A DNA stretch of 5,588 bases, from contig CAMJGU010000069.1 of NCBI GenBank assembly GCA_946405325.1, positions 1 through 5,588 of the forward strand. Reading direction: 5' to 3'. Positions 1-5,588 of this stretch are shown here, in pieces. The DNA is from an uncultured Clostridia bacterium (GTDB lineage: Bacteria; Bacillota_A; Clostridia; Oscillospirales; Oscillospiraceae). Position 1 is the first letter of the stretch. Every line of letters starts with the position of its first letter. The notes beneath the pieces were generated by a model. That model ran no database searches, was not told the DNA's origin, and was given only the letters and a program-made list of their open reading frames with translations. The position numbers and the translations under genes are program-made.

Positions 1-324
1 GCCGCGCGCTACGTCGCGAAGAACATCGTCGCGGCGGGCCTCGCCAGCAAGTGCCAGGTGGAGCTTGCCTACGCCATCGGCGTTGCCAAGCCCGTGAGCG
101 TGCTGGTGGAGACCTTCGGCACCGGCAAGGTCAGCGACGACAAGCTGGAAGAGGCGGTCAACAAGGTCTTCGACCTGCGCCCGACGGCGATCATCCGCGA
201 CCTCGACCTGCGCAAGCCCATCTATCGTCCGCTGTCCGCCTACGGCCACATGGGCCGCGAGGACCTCGGCGTGAAGTGGGAGCAGACAGACCGCGTGGAC
301 GCGCTCCGTGCGGCGGTGAAGTAA
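1..324 (+). CDS. metK: S-adenosylmethionine synthetase, C-terminal part (5' end outside window)
   Basis: The enzyme makes S-adenosylmethionine, the main cellular methyl donor, from methionine and ATP in the cytosol, releasing phosphate and pyrophosphate. The frame is open from the first base and ends at TAA 322-324, giving the last 107 residues of a protein that is normally about 390-400 residues long. Family-typical stretches are [15 protein letters not shown] at the very start of the visible part, [15 protein letters not shown], a conserved ETFGTGK and the C-terminal [15 protein letters not shown]. These belong to the C-terminal part of the MetK fold. The end reads smoothly with no sign of damage. 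No neighbouring gene suggests a special role; the next gene is a tRNA 40 bases downstream. The promoter and any SAM or T-box leader would lie outside the window. Family assignment is by recognition of these motifs and is very secure. Confidence 0.97.
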   Translation, partial: AARYVAKNIVAAGLASKCQVELAYAIGVAKPVSVLVETFGTGKVSDDKLEEAVNKVFDLRPTAIIRDLDLRKPIYRPLSAYGHMGREDLGVKWEQTDRVDALRAAVK

Positions 325-336
325 AACGCAACACAG

Positions 337-358
337 GGGAGGGCGCAAGCGCCCTCCC
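337..358 (+). other. Perfect hairpin between metK and tRNA-Pro, no U-tract
   Basis: GGGAGGGCGC (337-346) is followed by AA and its exact reverse complement (349-358). In practice this gives a nine-pair, very GC-rich stem with a CAAG loop. It starts 12 bases after the metK stop and ends 6 bases before the tRNA. It is followed by ATACAT rather than a run of T, unlike the canonical terminator at 1027-1057. It may be a weak or factor-dependent terminator, a 3'-end stabiliser for metK mRNA, or a structure that helps separate metK mRNA from the tRNA during processing. The stem itself is certain; its role is inferred. Confidence 0.7.
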
Positions 359-364
359 ATACAT

Positions 365-440
365 CCGGGTGTAGCGAAGTTGGTATCGCGCTTGGTTTGG
401 GACCAAGAGACCGTGCGTTCGAGTCGCACCACTCGGACCA
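365..440 (+). tRNA. tRNA-Pro, anticodon UGG
   Basis: A complete 76-base cloverleaf with encoded CCA. The acceptor stem is CCGGGTG (365-371) with CACTCGG (430-436), including one G-U pair. The D stem is GCGA/TCGC (374-377 and 386-389) with loop AGTTGGTA. The anticodon stem is CTTGG/CCAAG (391-395 and 403-407) with loop TTTGGGA, placing anticodon TGG at 398-400. The variable loop is AGACC. The T stem is GTGCG/CGCAC around TTCGAGT (418-424). The discriminator A is 437 and CCA is 438-440. UGG is the wobble-competent proline anticodon, often the essential one. I see no convincing promoter in the 40 bases upstream, so it may be processed from a metK read-through transcript. Confidence 0.97.
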
Positions 441-444
441 ATGG

Positions 445-474
445 AAATCCGACAGGCTGTGACCTGCCGGATTT
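445..474 (+). terminator. Hairpin after tRNA-Pro, probable weak intrinsic terminator
   Basis: AAATCCG (445-451) pairs with CGGATTT (468-474). After an A/C mismatch, CAGG (453-456) pairs with CCTG (463-466) around a CTGTGA loop. The A-rich 5' side and T-rich 3' side are the usual shape of a terminator just after a tRNA. However, the T run is only three bases and is followed by CTGCCTATT, so release may be inefficient. It lies 4 bases after the tRNA CCA end and 15 bases before the possible start of the next gene. Confidence 0.55.
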
Positions 475-489
475 CTGCCTATTGAGAAT

Positions 490-1010
490 GTGTTAAAAAT
501 CACCAATGAAAAACGTTTTGAAAGGGAGCTTTTGGCGGCGAAGCTGATGAAGCTGCAGCAGGAGATCGGCGATAATATGACTCCCGCCCTGAAGGAAAAC
601 ACAAAAAAGCTGATCGCCGATTGCCTGATGAACCGTACCCGCGATACGAAAAGCGCGGTTAAAAAGATGGAGAATCCGCTTACACCGGTGCAGCATTACG
701 CGCTGCTGGACGCCGTCCGGTCCTCCGGGAGAACACCCTGGGCGCCCGGCTTGCCGAGCTGCGCGATCAGGCGAAAAAGCTGCACGAGCAGGTGGCGGAG
801 GGCGACTCCATGGGAAAAACGGCGAAGCAGCAGGCGCGCGAGCTGCTGGGCGAGTACATCGTGCTGGACAGCATGACCCGCGATCCGAAGACCGGCAAGC
901 TCGACGAGGCGAAGTTGGGAAAGGACGTCCCCTTGAGCAAGGTGCAGAAAACTGTCGAGAACGCCGTTCAAAAGACGGAGGACAAGGGCGGCGCGGAGCT
1001 CAGTGCCTGA
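490..1010 (+). pseudogene. Unrecognised gene of about 173 codons, interrupted by a frameshift near 720
   Basis: I do not recognise a family. The first part reads from GTG 490 (MLKITNEKRFERELLAAKL) to about LLDAVR at 703-720. In that frame the sequence then becomes rich in R, S and W and stops at 876. One frame over (-1), from about 720, a sensible protein continues: LRENTLGARLAELRDQAKKL, then EYIVLDSMTRDPKTGKLDEA, ending at TGA 1008-1010. Third-position G/C bias also changes frame there. The simplest reading is one missing base near 718-722. The joined product would be small, charged, mostly helical, and soluble, without signal peptide or membrane segment. No good Shine-Dalgarno site precedes GTG 490; ATG 547 is an alternative start. 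No clear promoter lies between the tRNA hairpin and the gene. A sequencing error is an alternative to a true mutation. A programmed frameshift is less likely because no standard slippery heptamer lies at the junction. Confidence 0.7.
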
Positions 1011-1026
1011 GCGTAAAACAACAATC

Positions 1027-1057
1027 AAAAGCGACGTGTTTCGGCACGTCGCTTTTT
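1027..1057 (+). terminator. Rho-independent terminator upstream of smc
   Basis: The stem GCGACGTG (1031-1038) pairs perfectly with CACGTCGC (1045-1052) around TTTCGG. It is extended by four A-T pairs and followed by five T (1053-1057). It lies 16 bases after the stop of the broken gene at 1010 and isolates smc-ftsY from upstream transcription. Confidence 0.93.
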
Positions 1058-1081
1058 GTGCATATAGTGAGGGAGTTTTAC

Positions 1082-1110
1082 TTGAAAAACGGTGCGCCCT
1101 GTGGTAAAAT
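1082..1110 (+). promoter_or_regulatory. Sigma-A promoter of smc-ftsY with extended -10
   Basis: The -35 element is TTGAAA (1082-1087; consensus TTGACA). The spacer is exactly 17 bases. The -10 element is TAAAAT (1105-1110; consensus TATAAT), preceded by TGG at 1102-1104, which matches the TGn extended -10 motif. Transcription should begin near 1117, giving a leader of about 55 bases. The site lies between the terminator ending at 1057 and the smc start at 1172, which is where a promoter is needed. No operator-like repeat is seen over it. Confidence 0.85.
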
Positions 1111-1121
1111 TGATCGGAATG

Positions 1122-1141
1122 TCGGTTTTAAGCAAAGCCGA
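1122..1141 (+). other. Stem-loop in the smc 5' leader
   Basis: TCGGTTTT (1122-1129) can pair with AAAGCCGA (1134-1141) around a four-base AAGC loop, giving eight pairs including one G-U. It starts about five bases after the predicted transcription start and ends well before the ribosome binding site, so it does not hide it. A 5' stem-loop in this place can protect mRNA from decay; that role is inferred. Confidence 0.5.
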
Positions 1142-1159
1142 GGGCAGATTTGAAACGAA

Positions 1160-1167
1160 AAGGGTGA
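1160..1167 (+). promoter_or_regulatory. Ribosome binding site of smc
   Basis: AAGGGTGA (1160-1167) is close to the Shine-Dalgarno consensus AAGGAGGTGA. It ends four bases before GTG 1172 and supports that non-ATG codon as the smc start. Confidence 0.75.
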
Positions 1168-1171
1168 GTTC

Positions 1172-4100
1172 GTGTACCTAAAGGCGCTGGAATTACAGGG
1201 CTTCAAGAGCTTTCCGGATAAGACGGTGCTGAATTTCGGCGAGGATGTGACCGCCATCGTCGGACCCAACGGCAGCGGCAAGTCCAACGTGTCGGACGCC
1301 ATCCGCTGGGTGATGGGCGAGCAGTCCACCAAGTCGCTGCGCGGCAGCAAGATGGAGGACGTCATCTTCGGCGGCACCGAGAAGCGCAATCAGATGGGCT
1401 TCGCGCAGGTGACGCTGGTGCTGGACAACACCGAGCACATCTTCCCCCAGATGGAGGAGACCGAGGTCGCCGTCACCCGCCGGTATTACCGCAGCGGGGA
1501 ATCGGAATACTATATCAACAAACAGAGCGTGCGCCTGACGGACATCAACGAGCTGTTCATGGACACCGGCATGGGCCGCGAGGGCTATTCCATCATCGGC
1601 CAGGGCCGCATCGACGAGATTTTGTCCCAGAAGAGCGCCGACCGCCGCGAGATCTTTGAGGAGGCGGCGGGCATCTCCAAGTACCGCCACCGCAAGGAAA
1701 AGGCGGAGCGCGACCTGGAGCGCACCGAGGAAAACCTCACCCGCGTCAACGATAAGATCGCGGAGCTGGAGCTGCACGTCGAGCCGCTGCGCGCGCAGGC
1801 GGAGAAGGCGAAGAAGTACCTCGTCCTGCGCGACGAGCTGCGCGTGCTGGAGATCTCCGTGTGGCTCGAACAGCTCGAGACCATCCGCACCAACGCCATC
1901 AAGCTGGACACGGACTATGCCCACGCCCAGCAGGAGCTGAGCGAGGCGCAGGCGGCGCTGGATGAGCTGTACGCCTCCACGGAGCAGTTCAGCGAGCGCA
2001 TCCGGGAAAACGACCTCGAGCAGGAGCGCGTGCGCACCGCCGTGGCGGAGTTTGACGCGCAGGTGAGCGAGCAGGAGTCCGCCATCGCGGTGCTGGGCTC
2101 CGATATCGCGCATCACAACGAGAACATCCGCCGCATTGAAGAAGAGATCCGCGACCAGTCCGGCCGCGCCGGTTCGATGGCGGAGCAGATCGAGGAGAAG
2201 AAGGCGCGCATCGCCGAGCTGACCGCCCAGATCGAGAGCATGTCCGCGGACGTGGACAAGCTGGTGGAAAAGGCAGAGGAGCTCTCCCGCGGCGCGGGCG
2301 AGGCCGCCGGTGAGGTGGAGAGCCTGCACGGCAGGGAAGCGCTCGCGCGCTCCGCGGCGGCGGACAGCCGCGCGGACATCTCTGCGGCGCGCTCCGGTAT
2401 CCACGAGATGGAGGAGCGCAAAACGGCGATCTCCGCCGAGCATGAGCAGGTGGAGCAGCAGCTTGCCGAGACGAAAAAGCTCGCGTCGGAAAACCGCCGC
2501 GCCCTCGACGAGGCGCAGGAGGACGCCGACGCGATCCAGAACATCATCAAGGGCCACACCATGAAGATGGACGGCCGCGTGAAGCGCGAGGCGGAGGCGG
2601 CGGAGCGCCGCGTCAACCTCACGATGGAGCTGAACAACTTAAACTCCCGCATCAAGCTGCTCTCCGACATGGAGCGCGAGTACGAGGGCTTCGGCAAGGC
2701 GGTGCGCGTGGTGATGCAGGCGGCGGAAAACCGCGCCCTGCGCGGCATCTACGGGCCGGTTGCCAACCTGATGACGGTGGATAAACGTTACGCCGTCGCG
2801 ATCGAGATCGCGCTCGGCGCGAAGATGCAGGATATCGTGGTCGATCGAGAGGAGGACGCCAAGGCGGCGATCAACCTCTTGAAGCAGCGCGACAGCGGCC
2901 GCGCCACGTTCCAGCCGCTCACCGCCATCCGCGGCGCGGAGATCCGGGAAAACGGACTCGAGAGCGAATACGGCTTTGTCGGGATCGCGTCCCAGCTCGT
3001 GCATTATGACGAGAAGTACCGCGCGGTGTTCCACAGCATGCTGGGCAACACCGTGGTGGCGGACGACCTCGACTGCGGCATCGCCATGGCGCGCAAGTAC
3101 CAGAACCGCTTCCGCATCGTGACGCTGGACGGTCAGGTCATCAACCGCGGCGGCTCCATGACCGGCGGCTCGCTCAATCGCAACGTGGGCATTCTGAGCC
3201 GCGCGAACGAGCTCAAGGAGCTCACCGCCAAGCGCGGGGGCCTCGAAGAAAAGCTCGCGGCGGCGGAGCGCGAGGCGGAGGACGCCAAGCGCGACCTCAC
3301 CAAGGCGCAGTATGAGCTGGAGGTCGCCCAGTCTCAGGAGCATGAGGCGGAGCAGAAGGTTTTGAAGCTCACCGGCGACAAGAACCACTACGACGTGATG
3401 CTCACCGCGGCGCGCGACCGCCTCGAGGACATGGAGGCGGAGAGCGAGACCATCGACCGGCGCATCGCGGACTATCAGAAGACCATCCGGGAAAAGGAAG
3501 CCCTCGCGGACAAACAGGAGGCGGAGGCTGCCGCGCTCAAGGCAGAGGCGGAGCAGCGCTTTGCCGGACAGGCGGAGCTGCTGCGCTCCTCCGGCGCGCT
3601 GGGCGACGAGATCACCGAGAAAAAGAGCGCGCTCGCGGGCTGTCGCGCGGAGCGCGAGGCAACCGAGCAGTCGCTGCACGATCTGGAGGCGCTGCGCGAG
3701 CAGATGGCGGGCGACGAATTGAGCCGCCAGAACCTCATCGAGCAGTACCGCGCATCCTGCGCCGCGGCGGAGCGGGAGATCGAAATGCATAAGGCGCAGA
3801 TCGAGTCCCTGCGCGCGCAGCAGAGCGAGCACAAGGGCGAGCTGCAAGCGCTCAATGACGCGAAAATGGCGATCGAGGCGGAGCGCGGCGCGAGCGACCG
3901 CCGCATGAAGGACCTCAACGACCACGTCATCAACGCCACCAACGCCGCCGCGCGCTTAGAGCAGAAAAAGGCGACCGGCGCGATGGAGGAAAAGCAGATC
4001 CTCGACAAGCTCTGGGAGAACTACGAGCTTTCCCACAGCGCGGCGATGGAACAGCGCGTGGAGCTCGAGAGCACTGCGAAGGCGAACAAGCGTATCACCG

Positions 4101-4747
4101 AGCTCAAGCGCGAGATCAGCGCTCTCGGCGGCGTCAACGTCGGCGCGATCGAGGAGTTTGAGCGCGTCAACGAGCGCTACACCTACCTCACCGGACAGCG
4201 CGACGACGTAGAGAAGGCGAAAGAGGAGCTGCTGGGCGTCATCGAGAACATCACCGGCGAGATGACCGTCATCTTCCGCGAGCAGTTCGACCTCATCCGC
4301 GCGAGCTTCGAGGAGACCTTCCTGGACCTCTTCGGCGGCGGCAAGGCGACGCTGGAGCTGGAGGACGAGAACGATATCTTAGGCTGCGGCATCGAGATCA
4401 AGGTGCAGCCGCCGGGCAAGGCGCTCAAGACCATCACGCTGCTCTCCGGCGGCGAGAAGGCGTACGTCGCCATCGCGCTGTACTTCTCGATCCTGAAGGT
4501 GCATCCCACGCCGTTTTGCATCATGGACGAGATCGAGGCGGCGCTGGACGCGGCGAACGTCATCCGCGTGGCGAACTACATGCGCCGCATCTCCGACAAG
4601 ACGCAGTTCATCGTCATCACCCACCGCCGCGAGACCATGGAGGCGGCGGACGTGCTCTACGGCGTGACGATGCAGGAGCGCGGCGTGAGCAAGGTGCTGA
4701 CCATCAACATGAACGACATGGCGAAAGAATTAGGCATTAAGGACTAA
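1172..4747 (+). CDS. smc: Chromosome segregation and condensation ATPase SMC
   Basis: SMC forms a ring-like dimer that, with ScpA and ScpB, loads on the chromosome and helps compact and separate sister origins. The 1191-residue length matches the bacterial family (about 1180-1190). The start is GTG, giving MYLKALELQGFKSF, the standard SMC opening. The N-terminal ATPase head covers about residues 1-170, with Walker A GPNGSGKSN at 31-39 and the Q-loop Gln at about 144 in IIGQGRIDEIL. A long coiled coil of E, K, A and R-rich sequence runs from about 170 to 505. The hinge runs from about 525 (GIYGPVANL) past GGSMTGG at 660-666. A second coil runs to about 980. The C-terminal head begins near LGGVN (985-989) and carries signature LSGGEKA (1091-1097), Walker B IMDE with Asp1119-Glu1120, D-loop AALD (1123-1126) and switch His1151. 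All catalytic elements are intact. It shares a transcript with ftsY. scpA and scpB are not in the window. A very secure call. Confidence 0.99.
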   Translation: MYLKALELQGFKSFPDKTVLNFGEDVTAIVGPNGSGKSNVSDAIRWVMGEQSTKSLRGSKMEDVIFGGTEKRNQMGFAQVTLVLDNTEHIFPQMEETEVAVTRRYYRSGESEYYINKQSVRLTDINELFMDTGMGREGYSIIGQGRIDEILSQKSADRREIFEEAAGISKYRHRKEKAERDLERTEENLTRVNDKIAELELHVEPLRAQAEKAKKYLVLRDELRVLEISVWLEQLETIRTNAIKLDTDYAHAQQELSEAQAALDELYASTEQFSERIRENDLEQERVRTAVAEFDAQVSEQESAIAVLGSDIAHHNENIRRIEEEIRDQSGRAGSMAEQIEEKKARIAELTAQIESMSADVDKLVEKAEELSRGAGEAAGEVESLHGREALARSAAADSRADISAARSGIHEMEERKTAISAEHEQVEQQLAETKKLASENRRALDEAQEDADAIQNIIKGHTMKMDGRVKREAEAAERRVNLTMELNNLNSRIKLLSDMEREYEGFGKAVRVVMQAAENRALRGIYGPVANLMTVDKRYAVAIEIALGAKMQDIVVDREEDAKAAINLLKQRDSGRATFQPLTAIRGAEIRENGLESEYGFVGIASQLVHYDEKYRAVFHSMLGNTVVADDLDCGIAMARKYQNRFRIVTLDGQVINRGGSMTGGSLNRNVGILSRANELKELTAKRGGLEEKLAAAEREAEDAKRDLTKAQYELEVAQSQEHEAEQKVLKLTGDKNHYDVMLTAARDRLEDMEAESETIDRRIADYQKTIREKEALADKQEAEAAALKAEAEQRFAGQAELLRSSGALGDEITEKKSALAGCRAEREATEQSLHDLEALREQMAGDELSRQNLIEQYRASCAAAEREIEMHKAQIESLRAQQSEHKGELQALNDAKMAIEAERGASDRRMKDLNDHVINATNAAARLEQKKATGAMEEKQILDKLWENYELSHSAAMEQRVELESTAKANKRITELKREISALGGVNVGAIEEFERVNERYTYLTGQRDDVEKAKEELLGVIENITGEMTVIFREQFDLIRASFEETFLDLFGGGKATLELEDENDILGCGIEIKVQPPGKALKTITLLSGGEKAYVAIALYFSILKVHPTPFCIMDEIEAALDAANVIRVANYMRRISDKTQFIVITHRRETMEAADVLYGVTMQERGVSKVLTINMNDMAKELGIKD

Positions 4748-4749
4748 AC

Positions 4750-4754
4750 AGGAG
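4750..4754 (+). promoter_or_regulatory. Ribosome binding site of ftsY
   Basis: AGGAG at 4750-4754 is six bases from ATG 4761 and starts three bases after the smc stop. It fixes the ftsY start and points to translation from the smc-ftsY transcript. Confidence 0.85.
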
Positions 4755-4760
4755 TAAGCT

Positions 4761-5588
4761 ATGGGCCTTTTTTCCAAGATCAAGAAAGCGTGGTTCGACA
4801 CCATCGTCTGGGAGATGATCGACGATGAGTTCTACGACACGCTCGAAGAAAACCTCATCATGGCGGACCTCGGCGCGACGGCGGCCGCCGACGCGGTGAA
4901 GCAGCTGCGCGCGGTGGTCTACGACCAGTCCATCCAGAACGGCGAGCGCGTCAAGCAGGCGCTGCGCGACATTCTGGAGGAGAAACTGAACGTGGGCGAG
5001 CAGCGCCTCGACCTCTCCACCAAGCCGTCGGTGGTGCTGGTGATCGGCGTCAACGGCGTGGGCAAGACCACGTCCATCGGCAAGCTCGCCTACCGGCTGC
5101 GCAAGCGCGAGAAAAAGCGCGTGCTGCTCTCCGCGGCGGACACGTTCCGCGCCGCGGCGGCGGATCAGCTGGAAATCTGGTCGGAGCGCGCGGGCGTGGA
5201 GATCGTGCGCTCCAAGGAGGGGGCGGACCCCGGCGCGGTGCTGTTCGACTCGCTTGCCGCCGCCAAGGCGCGCGGCGTGGACGTGGTGCTCGTCGACACG
5301 GCGGGCAGACTCCACAACAAGGCGAACCTGATGGCGGAGCTGGCGAAGCTGCGCAAGATCATCGACCGCGAGACGCCGGACGCCGCGAAGGAGACGCTGC
5401 TGGTGCTCGACGCCACCACGGGGCAGAACGGCCTGCAGCAGGCGAAGGTGTTCAAGGAGGTCGCGGGTCTCACCGGCATCATCCTCACGAAGCTGGACGG
5501 TACGGCGAAGGGCGGCATCTGCGTCGCCATCGCGCAGGAGCTGGGCGTGCCGGTGAAGTACGTCGGCCTCGGCGAGGGCATCGACGAC
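4761..5588 (+). CDS. ftsY: Signal recognition particle receptor FtsY (3' end outside window)
   Basis: FtsY is the membrane-associated SRP-type GTPase that pairs with Ffh to bring ribosomes making membrane proteins to the Sec translocon. The frame is open from ATG 4761 to the last base: 276 residues, with perhaps about 20 missing, judged by the usual end after GLGEGIDD. MGLFSKIKKAWF at the start is a short basic, amphipathic membrane-binding helix. The N domain follows to about residue 90. The G domain shows P-loop GVNGVGKTT (96-104), DTFRAAA (127-133), DTAGR (179-183) and the guanine-specificity region TKLDGTAKGG (243-252). The acidic A domain of the E. coli protein is absent, as in many Gram-positive forms, and the linker before the N domain is unusually short. 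Thirteen bases separate it from smc, with no terminator or promoter between. DTFRAAAADQLEIW and the N-terminus favour FtsY over its paralogue Ffh. Confidence 0.97.
   Translation, partial: MGLFSKIKKAWFDTIVWEMIDDEFYDTLEENLIMADLGATAAADAVKQLRAVVYDQSIQNGERVKQALRDILEEKLNVGEQRLDLSTKPSVVLVIGVNGVGKTTSIGKLAYRLRKREKKRVLLSAADTFRAAAADQLEIWSERAGVEIVRSKEGADPGAVLFDSLAAAKARGVDVVLVDTAGRLHNKANLMAELAKLRKIIDRETPDAAKETLLVLDATTGQNGLQQAKVFKEVAGLTGIILTKLDGTAKGGICVAIAQELGVPVKYVGLGEGIDD

Noticed and set aside
51..374. Second + strand open frame overlapping the metK end
   Set aside because: The overlapping frame at 1-324 has clear MetK motifs; this one is Arg/Gly-rich low-complexity sequence from a G/C-rich gene.
418..440. 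tRNA-Pro 3' end as an attachment site for an integrated element
   Set aside because: No repeat of the tRNA 3' end and no integrase or phage gene is present in the window.
240..602. - strand open frame spanning the metK end, the tRNA and the start of the unknown gene
   Set aside because: It runs through a perfect tRNA and two hairpins, so it cannot be a conserved protein gene here.
655..670. TTAAAAAG as a programmed -1 frameshift site in the unknown gene
   Set aside because: Only five A are present, so the phased heptamer is T-AAA-AAG, not A-AAA-AAG. Switching here would also replace the natural-looking MENPLTPVQHYALLDAV stretch with atypical sequence.
792..1010. Separate small gene starting at GTG 792
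   Set aside because: There is no ribosome site before 792, and the same frame continues sensibly upstream to about 720. It is better explained as the second part of a frameshifted gene.
1082..1154. Possible leader peptide starting at TTG 1082 behind a GAGGGAG sequence
   Set aside because: The same bases form a near-consensus promoter whose transcript would start downstream of the TTG. The preceding terminator blocks upstream transcripts, and the peptide shows no regulatory codon run.
1193..2557. Long open frame on the - strand (454 codons) opposite the first half of smc
   Set aside because: It lies entirely within smc. Its Leu/Arg/Ala-rich sequence is what a G/C-biased coiled-coil gene gives on the other strand. 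It shows no recognisable domain.
2639..3925. Long open frame on the - strand (428 codons) opposite the second half of smc
   Set aside because: This is the same compositional effect in the hinge and second coil of smc, with no domain and no promoter or ribosome site of its own.
4737..5315. Open frames on the - strand opposite ftsY (also 5165-5581)
   Set aside because: The + strand carries an unmistakable FtsY with all GTPase motifs in order; the reverse frames have no family features.

Overview
The window looks like chromosomal DNA from a GC-rich member of the Clostridia, probably Oscillospiraceae/Ruminococcaceae-like. This rests on the smc-ftsY gene pair typical of Firmicutes, sigma-A-type -35/-10 elements, purine-rich Shine-Dalgarno sites, a tRNA with an encoded CCA end, and strongly G/C-biased third codon positions. 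The genus cannot be fixed from the sequence alone. All supported genes are on the + strand.

Layout. Positions 1-324 are the 3' end of metK (S-adenosylmethionine synthetase). A perfect hairpin without a U-tract (337-358) separates it from a complete tRNA-Pro(UGG) at 365-440, which is followed by a second hairpin (445-474). Positions 490-1010 hold an unrecognised gene of about 173 codons. It is readable only if the frame changes near position 720, so it is annotated as broken. A textbook intrinsic terminator (1027-1057) closes this half.

From 1082 a strong-looking promoter with an extended -10 drives smc (1172-4747), the chromosome condensation ATPase. After 13 bases comes ftsY (4761 to beyond the window edge), the signal recognition particle receptor GTPase. 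smc and ftsY form one transcription unit with no terminator between them. In many Firmicutes rnc (RNase III) sits just upstream of smc; here that place is taken by the broken gene and a terminator, so smc-ftsY starts its own unit.

Most of the window is ordinary housekeeping sequence. The points worth a second look are the frame disruption in the unknown gene, the apparent lack of separate promoters for the tRNA and that gene, the leader hairpin of smc and the compact N-terminus of FtsY. I see no convincing sign of a new defence, mobile or regulatory system.
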